A DNA stretch of 64,000 bases from Candidatus Enterocloster excrementipullorum (lineage in GTDB: Bacteria > Bacillota > Clostridia > Lachnospirales > Lachnospiraceae). The notes below the pieces were generated by a model. The model had not been told where the DNA came from. It made no database searches and saw nothing but the letters and a program-made list of their open reading frames with translations. Location of the stretch: assembly GCA_019119575.1 (NCBI GenBank), contig DWWT01000029.1, positions 54,391 through 118,390 on the forward strand. Reading direction: 5' to 3'. The position numbers were made by a program, and so were the translations under genes. Positions 42,661-50,988 of the stretch are shown in pieces; position 1 is the stretch's first letter, and every line of letters begins with the position of its first letter.

Positions 42661-44131
42661 ACGCTCCATTCCCCGCCTGCTCCCCCTCCTCCGCAACGGG
42701 AAAAGTCAAACGGTAAACCGCGCCGTGCAAAGGCGCAGCCTTATTTTCAACGTGTACGGAACCGTTCATGTATTCCATCCCACTCCGTACAATGGAAAGC
42801 CCCAGGCCAACGTTTCCCCCTTTTCCCTTGTAAAACCGTGCAAATATATGAGGCATATCCTGCTTGGAAATCCCCGGCCCGTCATCCTCCACCGTGATTT
42901 CCGCCTTGTCCTCTGTCAGCCGGAGGTTTACAAAAACATCCTCCCCGGCATACCGCAGGCAGTTGGAGACCACGTTCTGAAAAACGCGGATCAGAAGCCG
43001 TGCGTCCGCGTATATGCAGACAGAGGGCAGATTGTTCGGAGCGCTCAGCCGTCTGCCGTTTAAGCTCCCCTGGAAAATCTCTATCTGTTCGTATATAAAT
43101 TCATCCAGCCAGACGGGAACCATCTGAAGCGTAAACGACCGGCTGTCCAGCTTGGAAATCGTGAGGATGCTCTCCACCAACTCCGTCATCCGCTGGCTTT
43201 CCCGCAGGATTACCCCCGCCGCCTTCTGCGGCTCCTCCAGCACGCCGCACTGAATGCCCTGGGCGTACCCGCTGATAGAAACCAGCGGCGTTTTCAGGTC
43301 ATGGGAGGCGTTCTGAAAAAAGGACAGCGTGCGCTCCTCCCCTTCCTTCAGCTTCCCGGCCATACGGTTGATTGCTGTTTTCAGCATCTCCAATTCTTCC
43401 GTGGCAAACTGGCCGGAAACCGGCGTATAGTCCCCTTCCCCTATGGCCTCCGCTTTCCGGCACAGCGTCTCAATGGGGCGGACAATGCTTTTCGTGATAA
43501 GCCAGATAAGAACAGCGGAAATCAGGAGGCAGAATACGGCGACCCCCGCCAGAAGCTTCCACGCGGAGGCAAGCAGGGAGACCGTGTCGGGTATGCTGGA
43601 ATAACAGACAATATACTTATCGGGAACATCCCGGGAAGCCGCGGATTCCAGCAGGCTGACCGCGTAGGAGCCATCCGAAATGGTCAACACCGCGTCCTCG
43701 TGGGCGGGAAAATCGCCGTTTTCCAGCAGGCGCCGGCACTCCTCATACAGGCTGCGGATGTTTTCCGGGGCAGACGAAGCTTCGGGATACGTGAGGGAGA
43801 GATTGGTGTCTATCATGAGAAGGGAGGTCTTTCCATTGTTTTCTCTCGCCAGGCGGAGGATCCGGGAAATACGTCCCCCAATAGCGCCCCCTGCAGCATT
43901 TCCCCTTACGGCGTTTTCTCCCGCAGTGTTTTCCGCGGCGTTCTCTCCCGCTGCGTCCCCTTCGGAAATGCTCCTGCGGACCTGCCGCACCAGCGCGCTC
44001 GTATTCCGCTGCGCCATGTTTCTGAAATATCCGTCAGCCGTAACGGCAAACACGGTCAGCGCCAGGATCGGAAAGATGAGCAGCACAAGAAGAGCCGGAA
44101 AAAATATACGCGCGTGAAGCCGTCTGCTCAT
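42659..44131 (-). CDS. Two-component sensor histidine kinase
   Basis: A 490-residue kinase. An N-terminal membrane helix (ARIFFPALLVLLIFPILALTVF) starts an extracytoplasmic sensor of about 165 residues that contains a low-complexity run of GENA/AGEN repeats (residues 58-86). A second helix (LLAGVAVFCLLISAVLIWLI) precedes HAMP, then HisKA with ASHDLKTPLVSISG and HATPase_c with the N box NVVSNCLRYA, VEDDGPGI and GLGLSIV. AAGGGGG precedes the ATG, which overlaps the regulator stop (ATGA). The partner regulator is frameshifted. Confidence 0.92.
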   Translation of the reverse strand: MSRRLHARIFFPALLVLLIFPILALTVFAVTADGYFRNMAQRNTSALVRQVRRSISEGDAAGENAAENTAGENAVRGNAAGGAIGGRISRILRLARENNGKTSLLMIDTNLSLTYPEASSAPENIRSLYEECRRLLENGDFPAHEDAVLTISDGSYAVSLLESAASRDVPDKYIVCYSSIPDTVSLLASAWKLLAGVAVFCLLISAVLIWLITKSIVRPIETLCRKAEAIGEGDYTPVSGQFATEELEMLKTAINRMAGKLKEGEERTLSFFQNASHDLKTPLVSISGYAQGIQCGVLEEPQKAAGVILRESQRMTELVESILTISKLDSRSFTLQMVPVWLDEFIYEQIEIFQGSLNGRRLSAPNNLPSVCIYADARLLIRVFQNVVSNCLRYAGEDVFVNLRLTEDKAEITVEDDGPGISKQDMPHIFARFYKGKGGNVGLGLSIVRSGMEYMNGSVHVENKAAPLHGAVYRLTFPVAEEGEQAGNGA

Positions 44132-44840
44132 ACGGTTCCCCCTTCCGTTTTCCCTCTCTCCTGACCAATCAAACGGTATCCGTATCCCCACACCGTTTCC
44201 AGACAGGCCTCCGATCCCGCCTCCCGAAGCTTTTTGCGGAGCCGTTTGACCAAATCGTCAACCATCCGGCTGTCGCTAGTGTCCGGATATCCCCATACCT
44301 CCTTCAAAATCTCTTTTTTCGAAACGGCCATGCCTGCACGTTTGATAAGATAAAAAAGAAATTCGTATTCCGTAGGCGTAACGTTTAAAATTTCCCGTCC
44401 TATGCAAACGTTTCTGCTGGCCGGGCGAAGAATCATATTTCCGCAGAAGAAAGCTTCCGCGTCCTCCCGGGATGACATTTCTGACCTGCGAAACAACGCC
44501 TTCACCCGCGCGGCCAGCTCCAGAGGCAGAAACGGTTTCGATATATAGTCGTCGCTTCCCATCGTAATTCCCGCCACATGGTCCAGTGGAGTGTCCTTTG
44601 CCGAGACAATGATGATCGGAACATTGCTCCTGCTTCGGATATAAGAGCAGACGCTGAGCCCGTCCTCCCCGGGCATCATGATATCCAGAATGATTAAATC
44701 GGGGATCTGTCTTTCAAATGCCTGGCGAATGCTGGATCCGTCCGGAAAAACCATCACCGCGTATCCCTCATTTTCAAGAAACGCTTTCATCAGCACACGT
44801 ATATTTTCCTCGTCGCAGCCAGATAAATCAGCTTTGCCAA
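44128..44840 (-). pseudogene. OmpR family response regulator, frameshifted in the receiver N-terminus
   Basis: The main frame (to GTG 44796) encodes ENIRVLMKAFLENEGYAV, then the phospho-acceptor Asp in DLIILDIMMPGEDG, Thr/Lys in IIIVSAKD and YISKPFLPLEL, and an OmpR winged helix (VTPTEYEFLFYLIKRAG). The beta-1 strand with the acidic pair is missing. In another frame just upstream, an ideal GGAGGAGG and TTG at 44840 begin LAKLIYLA; one base lost near 44815-44817 separates it from DEENIR. The ancestor would have read IYLADDEENIR. As it stands the Mg-binding Asp pair is broken. Mutation or sequencing error are both possible. Confidence 0.8.
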
Positions 44841-44921
44841 ATCTATTTCCTCCTCCCGCAGCGCATCTCGTTTTCAGGAGTGCTCTTTAACGGTACTATC
44901 ATAACATTAAACGGATGAACC

Positions 44922-44954
44922 GTAAACTTCTGCCACATATTTGCCGCAGTTTAC
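44922..44954. promoter_or_regulatory. Inverted repeat in the regulator/secreted-protein divergent region
   Basis: GTAAACTTCTGC (44922-44933) faces GCAGTTTAC (44946-44954), arms related as an inverted repeat with a centre at about 44938. It lies midway between the response regulator and the secreted coiled-coil gene and is a candidate binding site for that regulator. Confidence 0.35.
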
Positions 44955-45063
44955 CCACTTTTTCTGCCAATATCCTCCGTGATATAGTAAAAGCGCAGAC
45001 GAAACAGAACGCTTTCCCCTGCAGGGCAAAAAATCATATGTCTGACAGAAAGGATGGTTATCT

Positions 45064-45555
45064 ATGAAAACATTAAAAAAATGTATGCAGGCTATGGGGC
45101 TTGCGGCGGCGCTGGGCGCCTGCCTGTCGGTTCCCGCATTTGCGGCGGAAACACAGGAAGAATTCCGCGAGGAGGCCGGGACGCTCTACGAGCAGATGCA
45201 GGAGCTGAACGCGCAGATTGATACACTCCGCCAAAAGAACAATGAAATTTCCCAGAATTACAGGGAGATCGGCAAGGCGTACCGGGAGGGCGGCACCCTC
45301 CCGGCAGACGAGGAGGTCTGGGATGCGGTCAAGGAAATCCGCAGGGAAATCTCCCAGTATCAGTCCTCCAAGGAGGATTCAACGGTGAAAGCCATGCGCG
45401 CGGAGGCAAAAACCACCGCGGACAGCGGGGATTACGACGGCGCGTTAGAAATTATGGGAGAGGTTGTGCAGTCCAAGCAGGCGCGGCTGGAAAACGTACA
45501 GGCCGCCAACGCGCTGTGGCTGGAAATCGAGGGGCTTCTTTCAAACACGCTCTAG
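45064..45555 (+). CDS. Exported coiled-coil protein
   Basis: A 163-residue protein with a clear signal peptide (MKTLKKCMQAMGLAAALGAC, cleavage after VPAFA). The mature chain is almost wholly helical, with QMQELNAQIDTLRQKNNEIS as a leucine-heptad coiled coil and an acidic tail. No enzyme motif. It is divergent from the two-component genes, so it may be their stress-response output, somewhat like Spy/CpxP, but there is no detectable homology. The last codons, encoding S-N-T-L, and the TAG stop are part of a dispersed repeat (copy C). Confidence 0.7.
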   Translation: MKTLKKCMQAMGLAAALGACLSVPAFAAETQEEFREEAGTLYEQMQELNAQIDTLRQKNNEISQNYREIGKAYREGGTLPADEEVWDAVKEIRREISQYQSSKEDSTVKAMRAEAKTTADSGDYDGALEIMGEVVQSKQARLENVQAANALWLEIEGLLSNTL

Positions 45556-45557
45556 GG
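45536..45557. repeat. Dispersed short repeat, copy C (3' end of secreted-protein gene)
   Basis: TTTCAAACACGCTCTAG followed by GG matches copies B and D. The gene stop TAG is the end of the motif. Confidence 0.55.
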
Positions 45558-45586
45558 CCGGCCGCATCGCGGCATTCCATCAAAAA

Positions 45587-45609
45587 GGGGCAGGTTTGCT
45601 GCCTGCCCC
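45587..45609 (+). terminator. Terminator after the secreted coiled-coil gene
   Basis: GGGGCAGG and CCTGCCCC pair around a 7-nt loop, 32 bp after the stop, followed by a mixed T-rich tract (GTGTTATCTTCTTTATT). Confidence 0.65.
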
Positions 45610-45619
45610 GTGTTATCTT

Positions 45620-45826
45620 CTTTATTGTAACAGTTCAGACGGCGGGCATACCCCAAGGGCACCTAGTCTTCTTGCCCGGCCAAAGGCCGGACAAGAAGCT
45701 TCGGATGTCCATACCCCGGAGGGCACTTAGTCCGATGTGTAAACAGGGGCAAAACCATGTTTACAAGCACGCTTGACACCTGCTTTTGCCCCTGTTTACC
45801 CGCCGTCTGAACGGTTACCCTTTATT
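45620..45826. mobile_element. MITE-like non-autonomous element with terminal inverted repeats
   Basis: About 193 bp (45627-45819). Its left end GTAACAGTTCAGACGGCGGG and the reverse complement of its right end (45798-45818) differ at one base of 20. It is bounded by CTTTATT on both sides (45620-45626 and 45820-45826), a target-site duplication. Inside are two direct repeats (CATACCCC...GGGCAC...TAGTC, 45647-45668 and 45710-45732), a GC hairpin (45668-45698) identical to one at 24 kb, and a perfect 16-bp inverted repeat GTAAACAGGGGCAAAA (45739-45754) with its partner (45784-45799). No transposase is coded. Confidence 0.85.
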
Positions 45827-45998
45827 CTCCCCTCTCTCTCTGCTGCGGATACTGCGGGTAAGCGGGAACCCGCACCGGAACCTTTTTTCTCCTGACCCTG
45901 GGCATCAGCCCGGGAATCAGGCTGTCCACCACATCGCTCACTCTCTGTCCAATTTCCGTATCCAGCCAATCATTCAACACATCTATCCACATATACAT
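45822..45998 (-). CDS. Small 58-residue protein of unknown function
   Basis: Starts MYMWIDVLNDWLDTEIGQR and ends with a basic, Pro-rich tail (RVRRKKVPVRVPAYPQYPQQ). AAGGAGGAAA directly precedes the ATG, so translation is credible despite the short length; a longer frame to 46097 reads into a leader repeat. The helical N-terminus has two Trp and acidic residues, the tail has four Pro. The stop codon lies inside the target duplication of the neighbouring element. No homology recognised. Confidence 0.6.
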   Translation of the reverse strand: MYMWIDVLNDWLDTEIGQRVSDVVDSLIPGLMPRVRRKKVPVRVPAYPQYPQQRERGE

Positions 45999-46009
45999 TT
46001 TCCTCCTTA

Positions 46010-46079
46010 CTTTGAAAGTCCTGCCGCCGCCTGGCGGCATGTATTCAGGTCTGCCAAATGCGCCCGCCAGATTTTCATC
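46010..46079 (-). promoter_or_regulatory. Conserved leader motif, copy 1
   Basis: On the minus strand GATGAAAATC begins a 70-nt sequence that ends TTCAAAG just 11 nt before the 58-residue protein start. It matches 50989-51059 upstream of the L,D-transpeptidase over its whole length with scattered changes. It includes a hairpin GCCGCC-AGGC-GGCGGC. May be a structured RNA or a dispersed repeat. Confidence 0.5.
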
Positions 46080-46291
46080 CTTTGGCAGCACACCCACCCA
46101 CCGGGCGCATGCGGGTTTACACTCACTTGGTCCTATGTTGAAACGGTATTCTTGTGAAGTATCCTGTCTTATGAGGAGAGTATACCAGATTCTGCAAAAT
46201 TTTCTGTGACTATCTCACGAACTATGTTTGAACATTTTGTGTCCTCGGCCTGCATATCATTAGATAAAACCGAACGCAGAAAGTCAATTCC

Positions 46292-47146
46292 ATGAATAAA
46301 ACCAACGCATTCCTTCGCTCCGCAGGCAGGCTCCTTTTTGTCTGCCTGGTTCTCATTTTCTCCTTCTGGGCCGGCTACGGCGCGGGCTGGGCTCTGGATC
46401 GGGCGCGGCGCTCCCCCGACACCCCCCTGGGGGCGGACGGTGCCCTCGCCGCCTCCGGCACAGCCGCGGACAACTGGGGATTAAGCTTTCCCACCCCCGG
46501 CCAGTCTCCCATCGGCAATGCCACCTGCGATGAATTAAAAGAATACAATGCCTACTATATGGACCCGGAGGGGGAAAAGGTGATCTATCTGACTTTTGAC
46601 GCCGGGTATGAAAACGGGAACACCGCCGCCATCCTGGAGGCGTTAAAAAAACACAACGCCCCCGCCGCTTTCTTCCTGGTGGGGAATTATCTGGAGACCA
46701 GCCCGGATTTGGTGCGGCAGATGGCGGCGGACGGACATATTGTGGGAAACCACACCTTCCACCACCCGGATATGGCAAAAATTTCCTCCAAAGAGGCCTT
46801 CGAGAAGGAGCTCACGGCTCTGGAAACCCTCTACCAGGAGGTCACCGGCCAGCCCATGAAAAAATACTACCGGCCGCCCCAGGGCCGCTACAGCGAGAGC
46901 AACTTGCAGATGGCCTGCGATATGGGGTATACCACCTTTTTCTGGAGTCTGGCCTACGTGGACTGGTACGAGGATAAACAGCCCTCCCGTGAGGAAGCCT
47001 TTGAAAAACTCCTGGGCCGCATCCATCCCGGCGCCATTGTGCTGCTTCACAGCACCTCGAAGACCAATGCAGAGATTTTAGATGAGCTTTTGACCCGCTG
47101 GGAGGAGATGGGCTACCGGTTCGGGAGCTTAAATGAAATCGCCTGA
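46292..47146 (+). CDS. Polysaccharide deacetylase (PdaA-like)
   Basis: A 284-residue NodB-fold deacetylase with an N-terminal signal anchor (LLFVCLVLIFSFWAGYGAGW). Catalytic motif 1 is LTFDAGYENGNT, which has Asp-Ala rather than Asp-Asp and is typical of the sporulation/spore-cortex PdaA group. Motif 2 is NHTFHHPDM with two His ligands, motif 3 YYRPPQGRYS, motif 4 FWSLAYVDW and motif 5 LLHSTS. It acts outside the membrane, removing acetyl groups from peptidoglycan muramic acid or N-acetylglucosamine. Start at 46292; the GDSL gene follows by 61 bp. Confidence 0.92.
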   Translation: MNKTNAFLRSAGRLLFVCLVLIFSFWAGYGAGWALDRARRSPDTPLGADGALAASGTAADNWGLSFPTPGQSPIGNATCDELKEYNAYYMDPEGEKVIYLTFDAGYENGNTAAILEALKKHNAPAAFFLVGNYLETSPDLVRQMAADGHIVGNHTFHHPDMAKISSKEAFEKELTALETLYQEVTGQPMKKYYRPPQGRYSESNLQMACDMGYTTFFWSLAYVDWYEDKQPSREEAFEKLLGRIHPGAIVLLHSTSKTNAEILDELLTRWEEMGYRFGSLNEIA

Positions 47147-47207
47147 TTGGTTGTGTTCTCCGCCAGTGTCTGGTATGATAGATGCTGTGATACAAGGAGG
47201 CATACAA

Positions 47208-47846
47208 ATGAAAACCATTCTCTGTTTCGGAGATTCCAATACATACGGCGTAAATCCCAGCGGCGGACGGCACCGCTGGAACATCCGCTGGCCCGGCAGG
47301 CTGCAGGCGCTTCTGGGTGCGGAATATGAGGTGATTGAGGAGGGATACTGCGGCCGCACCACAGTCTGGGAGGACCCCACAGCGCCGGGCCGCTGCGGCA
47401 TCAAGGCTTTGCCCGGCATTCTGGAAAATGACGGTATTCCTGACCTAGCCATCCTGGCTCTGGGAACAAATGACTGCAAACGCTATTTTCAGGCAAAACC
47501 GGCAGACATCGCCGCAGGCATGGGGCGCCTCTGCCATCTTATACGAGAGACCGCCTCGGACGCCGGGACTCCCTCCCCCGCCATCCTTCTTCTCTCCCCG
47601 GTCCATATCCTGGAGGGAATTGAGCACTCCCCCTACGACGGCTTTGCCCCGGATGCCCCGGCAAAATCCCGTGCGCTGGCCCCCCTCTACGAGAAGCTGG
47701 CCGCCAGGGAAAACTGCCTCTTTTTTGACGCGGCCGGGATCGCCCAGGCCAGCCCCATCGACAAGCTGCACATGGAAAAGGAGGCCCACCTGGCTATCGC
47801 CCAGGGCCTCCTCCCCCTTATTCAGCGCACCTTAGAGCGCATTTGA
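47208..47846 (+). CDS. SGNH/GDSL-family hydrolase
   Basis: A 212-residue hydrolase. Block I is CFGDSNTYG with the nucleophile Ser, block III is ILALGTNDCK, and the C-terminal catalytic Asp-x-x-His is in SPIDKLHMEKE. The specificity may be an ester or acyl group on a carbohydrate. CAAGGAGG precedes the ATG. A TATGAT box lies about 30 bp upstream, so it may have its own promoter. The last codons (L-E-R-I) and stop come from the dispersed repeat copy D. Confidence 0.88.
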   Translation: MKTILCFGDSNTYGVNPSGGRHRWNIRWPGRLQALLGAEYEVIEEGYCGRTTVWEDPTAPGRCGIKALPGILENDGIPDLAILALGTNDCKRYFQAKPADIAAGMGRLCHLIRETASDAGTPSPAILLLSPVHILEGIEHSPYDGFAPDAPAKSRALAPLYEKLAARENCLFFDAAGIAQASPIDKLHMEKEAHLAIAQGLLPLIQRTLERI

Positions 47847-47861
47847 AAATTCATTCCCGCC
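47831..47861. repeat. Dispersed short repeat, copy D (GDSL gene 3' end)
   Basis: CTTAGAGCGCATTTGAAAAT followed by TCATTCCCGCC is the reverse complement of copy A over most of its length. The stop codon TGA of the GDSL gene lies inside it, in the same reading frame as in argD. Confidence 0.6.
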
Positions 47862-47934
47862 ATCTGCACGCCCCACTTCTCGGTATCCCCATTTCGCGGT
47901 ATCTTGGGCCCGAATCCGGCTCCTCTCCTGCCCA

Positions 47935-48894
47935 TCAATCCCTTTCAGGCTCCGGCCCCGGCCTTCCATATGCCGCTTCCATCTCCCGAATCCGCTTGTA
48001 CAATTCCCGGTTCACCGGCACAGGCACCCCTGCCGCATCCGCCCGGACGATCACGGTGCCGGAGAAAAGCTCCACCTCCGAGGGACGTTTTAAAAGGCCG
48101 TCCTGGCGCATGGAGGGCATGCCGTCGGGATTTAAGGAGTCGATGAGAGAAACGTACATTTCAAGATCCTTTTCCGTAACGGAAATGCCCTCCGCTTTCG
48201 CCAGCTCCAGGACCTCCCCCATGGCCGCCCGCATCATATCCCGGGCTTCTCCCGGTTTTTGAACAGTTTCGTAGGTGCCTTCCGTTACCATAACCGTTTG
48301 ATTCACGCCCACGTTCAGCATCCATTTTCCCCAGAGACGCGCCAGAATATCCTCCTCCCGGGTGTAGGGAAGGCCCGTCCGCTCAAAGAGCGCTGTCACA
48401 GCCTCCAGCATGGGCTCCTTCCCCGCCTCATCCGGACGGATGCCGATGCAGATTTGGCCGATATGGGTGTATTTCAGGTCATTTCCCAGCTTCACCGCGT
48501 CCATCCCCTGGGCCACACAGGTGAGCACATGCTCTGCCCCCAGGATGCGGCCAATAATCTCCTCGCTGGAAATCCCATTGAGGACCGACAGGATAATGGT
48601 ATTTTCCCCCACATGGCCCTTTGCCGCCAGAGAAACCGCCTCCTCCAGGGCCGTGGCCTTCACGGCAAAGATCAGCAGATCCGCCGGCTCCTCCGCAGGC
48701 TGCTCCTCTCCGTTTACAACGCGAAACGGACAGGGACGTCCGTTGCAGGTCACGTTCTGGGTCTGATACCGTTTAAACCGCTCTCCCTCCGCCAAAAACG
48801 TCACCTTATCCCAGCCCAGGGCCCTGGCAAAAAAGTCTCCGTAGAGAATCCCCAGCGCCCCCATCCCGATAATGGAAATCCGTTCACATCTCAT
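47935..48894 (-). CDS. 2-dehydropantoate 2-reductase family protein
   Basis: A 319-residue ketopantoate reductase-like protein. GMGALGILYGDFFARAL is the Rossmann NADP-binding motif, KATALEEAVSLAAKGHV and LSVLNGISSEEIIGRILG match the central ApbA/PanE region, and the C-terminal half holds the substrate domain with WGKWMLNVGVNQTVMVTEG, including the Lys/Asn of the active site. No other pantothenate genes are here, so the substrate is uncertain. Start overlaps the nitroreductase stop by 4 nt (ATGA), indicating one transcript. Confidence 0.88.
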   Translation of the reverse strand: MRCERISIIGMGALGILYGDFFARALGWDKVTFLAEGERFKRYQTQNVTCNGRPCPFRVVNGEEQPAEEPADLLIFAVKATALEEAVSLAAKGHVGENTIILSVLNGISSEEIIGRILGAEHVLTCVAQGMDAVKLGNDLKYTHIGQICIGIRPDEAGKEPMLEAVTALFERTGLPYTREEDILARLWGKWMLNVGVNQTVMVTEGTYETVQKPGEARDMMRAAMGEVLELAKAEGISVTEKDLEMYVSLIDSLNPDGMPSMRQDGLLKRPSEVELFSGTVIVRADAAGVPVPVNRELYKRIREMEAAYGRPGPEPERD

Positions 48895-49430
48895 AAGAAC
48901 ACCGCCGTTTCCGCGAGATCCTTTCTTGGGGGCATCTGGGACTCCCCGGCCGCGTATCCCAGGGCAATCACCGCCGCAATCTGCTGCTCCTCAGGGATCG
49001 GGAGGAGCCCCCTAAGCTTCGCTTCGTCCCGAATACCCATAATCAATGTGGCAAGCCCCATGTCCCTGGCCTTTAACACCAGGTTCTCATTGTGCAGGCC
49101 CAGGTCATAGGCGCCCCACTCGTCCCCCAGCTCATTGACCGCATTTCCCTGATTGTCAAAACCCGAGCGGCCCTTCACAAAGGCCGTGACAATGAGCACC
49201 GGCGCATTTTTGCTGTTCTTCTGGTTGAACTCCGGCAGACAGGTCTCCCGCACCTTATCCAAAAGCGGTTGGGACATAACCACATAGCTGCGGGCCGTCT
49301 GGGAATTTTTCCAGGACGGCGCCATGGCAGCGGCCTGCAGAATCTCCTCCACGGTCTCCCGGCTGACGGCTTTGCCCTCCTCGTAAGCCCGGATGCTTCT
49401 TCTCTCGGCAATCACCTGATTCAGTTCCAT
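48891..49430 (-). CDS. Nitroreductase-family flavoprotein
   Basis: A 179-residue nitroreductase. ELNQVIAERRSIRAYEEGKAVSRE starts it (FMN phosphate Arg-Arg-Ser-x-R motif), followed by EILQAAAMAPSWKNSQTARSYV and, late in the protein, GLATLIMGIRDE and GYAAGE for FMN and interdomain contacts. The ATG at 49430 has AGGAGGAG 8 nt upstream; upstream extension to 49538 overlaps the next gene. It overlaps panE by 4 nt. Confidence 0.9.
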   Translation of the reverse strand: MELNQVIAERRSIRAYEEGKAVSRETVEEILQAAAMAPSWKNSQTARSYVVMSQPLLDKVRETCLPEFNQKNSKNAPVLIVTAFVKGRSGFDNQGNAVNELGDEWGAYDLGLHNENLVLKARDMGLATLIMGIRDEAKLRGLLPIPEEQQIAAVIALGYAAGESQMPPRKDLAETAVFL

Positions 49431-49456
49431 TGTATACGCTCCTCCTTTTTCTATTC

Positions 49457-49469
49457 GTTCAGACGGCGG
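49457..49469. repeat. Fragment of the MITE terminal repeat
   Basis: GTTCAGACGGCGG, matching the left end of the 45.6-kb element, lies in the short gap between the YkgJ-like gene and the nitroreductase start. Only this end is present. Confidence 0.4.
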
Positions 49470-49483
49470 CCCGCCCGTTTCCC

Positions 49484-50191
49484 TCACTGGCCGGTCCGGG
49501 TGTCCGGGGCAATTTCCCCATCGCCCGAACGGCTGCATGCAAATAAACGTTCTGCTTCCGTTAACCGTTCGTAAAATACGGAATAAAATTCTCCGTTATA
49601 CGGCATTCCGTAAAAGCGCTCCAGGATGTACACGCAGACCTTCTTTGCCAATTCCTGGTCCTGCTTTTGTCTCAAAAGCTCTCCTGTATCCTTTAAAAAA
49701 TAATGCCACCGGGAGATAAATTCCTCATATTTTCCGATGTCCGAGGTGTCCAGCCATTTGCTCACCCGCACCTTGGTGCGGTTCTTTCGGGGACATTCGT
49801 GAATCTGGAGAAAATAGCGGAAGCTCCGATTTTCATAGAACCGCCCCAGAGGGAAAAGGCGGCAGAATCCGGGCCGCAGGGAATGAATCCCGCACCTTCC
49901 CTCCTCATTCAGGAAGGAACACCGCTCCTTCTCCCCCTTCATCGCCATATGGGGGAGAATAATCCCGTCCGCCGCTCCCAGCTCCAGAGGCCCCTGCAGA
50001 AGTGCCTGAAACGTGGAGCCAAGTCCCCTGCACAGACGGTCCACATCCAGGGGGTCCAGCACCAGGGATGTCCCCATGCCCTGGCAGCAGGCCGAACATC
50101 CCTCACAGTTCCCGCAGCCTGCCCGAACCAGGTCGTCCCGGCTGTAAAGCCGTCCATCCGATATATCCTTTAAATCCACCAATCGTTCCAC
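49484..50191 (-). CDS. YkgJ-family cysteine-cluster protein
   Basis: A 235-residue protein. CGNCEGCSACCQGM near residue 26 and a later CPRKNRTK region plus CGIHSLRPGFCRLFPLGRF form the family cysteine set (CxxCxxxCC ... C), which binds a zinc or an Fe-S cluster. Remaining sequence is acidic/helical. Members are common in Clostridia but have no assigned reaction. CAGCCGGGA... ATG start at 50191. Not obviously linked to its neighbours. Confidence 0.85.
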   Translation of the reverse strand: MERLVDLKDISDGRLYSRDDLVRAGCGNCEGCSACCQGMGTSLVLDPLDVDRLCRGLGSTFQALLQGPLELGAADGIILPHMAMKGEKERCSFLNEEGRCGIHSLRPGFCRLFPLGRFYENRSFRYFLQIHECPRKNRTKVRVSKWLDTSDIGKYEEFISRWHYFLKDTGELLRQKQDQELAKKVCVYILERFYGMPYNGEFYSVFYERLTEAERLFACSRSGDGEIAPDTRTGQ

Positions 50192-50299
50192 GTATTCTAT
50201 CCTCTCTTTCCAGGAAGCCTCAAAACCCGCTCGGGTATTTCCGGGCTGAACCAGCCTTCTTAGGGCTCACCCGGATATCCCCGGACTGCACCGCCCCTC

Positions 50300-50968
50300 T
50301 CACGGCCCAATCGTCACCGGTACCCCGATGTTGCAGTAGCTCCACAAAATATCCATTACGTCGTTCGTCATGGCGATACAGCCCGCGGTGCCTCCGTCCC
50401 CCTGGTTTCCGTGAATCTCAATGGCCCCGCCCAAAGGCGTATCCCAGGGCGGCTGCTCCCCGTTCCGGTTGGCCTTTACAATGGCATCATACTGCTCCTG
50501 GGTGATAAGGCCCTGGGCGAGCCCCCTCTGCGCGTCCTCCTCACTCGGATAGGAGAGCCCCAGCGCCAGGTAATAAAGGCTCTTGTCATTCCTGGTGCAC
50601 ACGTAAAATTTCCCGGAGGGCGTGATCTCGTCCCCCTCCTGCACCTTGTCCCCGGAAGATGACTGTCTCCCCAGCTTGGCCGGCCAGGTGCCGATCACCG
50701 TGGCGTACTGCTTCAGGGTCAGGGTATTTCCCATTTTGCTGATGTAGATGCTCACCCCGTTGGTGGAGGGGCGGGTGACTGCCCCCGGGCCTGTCACAAT
50801 CTGCTGGGCCGCCCCGGTCTGCTGAGCTGCCTCGGTCTGCTGAACTGCCTGGCCCGTCTGGGATGTCAAGGTCTCCTCTGCCAGAACATTTGCCGGGGAG
50901 AACGCTAAAAATGCCGCCGCGGACAGGACCGCAAGCCCTGCCCGCAGGCTTCTGTATGGATTTCTCAT
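50300..50968 (-). CDS. L,D-transpeptidase (YkuD domain)
   Basis: A 222-residue exported enzyme. Signal peptide LRAGLAVLSAAAFLAFSPAN, then a Gln/Thr/Ala-rich linker (QTGQAVQQTEAAQQTGAAQQ). The YkuD domain follows with IYISKMGNTLTLKQYATVIG, and the catalytic His and Cys lie in AIEIHGNQGDGG and TAGCIAM. The Arg usually after the Cys motif (GCIRM) is Ala here. It forms 3-3 crosslinks or attaches proteins to peptidoglycan. ATG at 50968. A 70-nt conserved leader lies just upstream. Confidence 0.92.
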   Translation of the reverse strand: MRNPYRSLRAGLAVLSAAAFLAFSPANVLAEETLTSQTGQAVQQTEAAQQTGAAQQIVTGPGAVTRPSTNGVSIYISKMGNTLTLKQYATVIGTWPAKLGRQSSSGDKVQEGDEITPSGKFYVCTRNDKSLYYLALGLSYPSEEDAQRGLAQGLITQEQYDAIVKANRNGEQPPWDTPLGGAIEIHGNQGDGGTAGCIAMTNDVMDILWSYCNIGVPVTIGP

Positions 50969-50988
50969 AGACTTTGCCTCTTTCTTTC

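Noticed and set aside
46010..46079. Assigning the conserved leader to a known riboswitch (c-di-AMP, c-di-GMP, T-box, TPP)
   Set aside because: None of the conserved bases of these classes are present; only shared length and position support a regulatory role.
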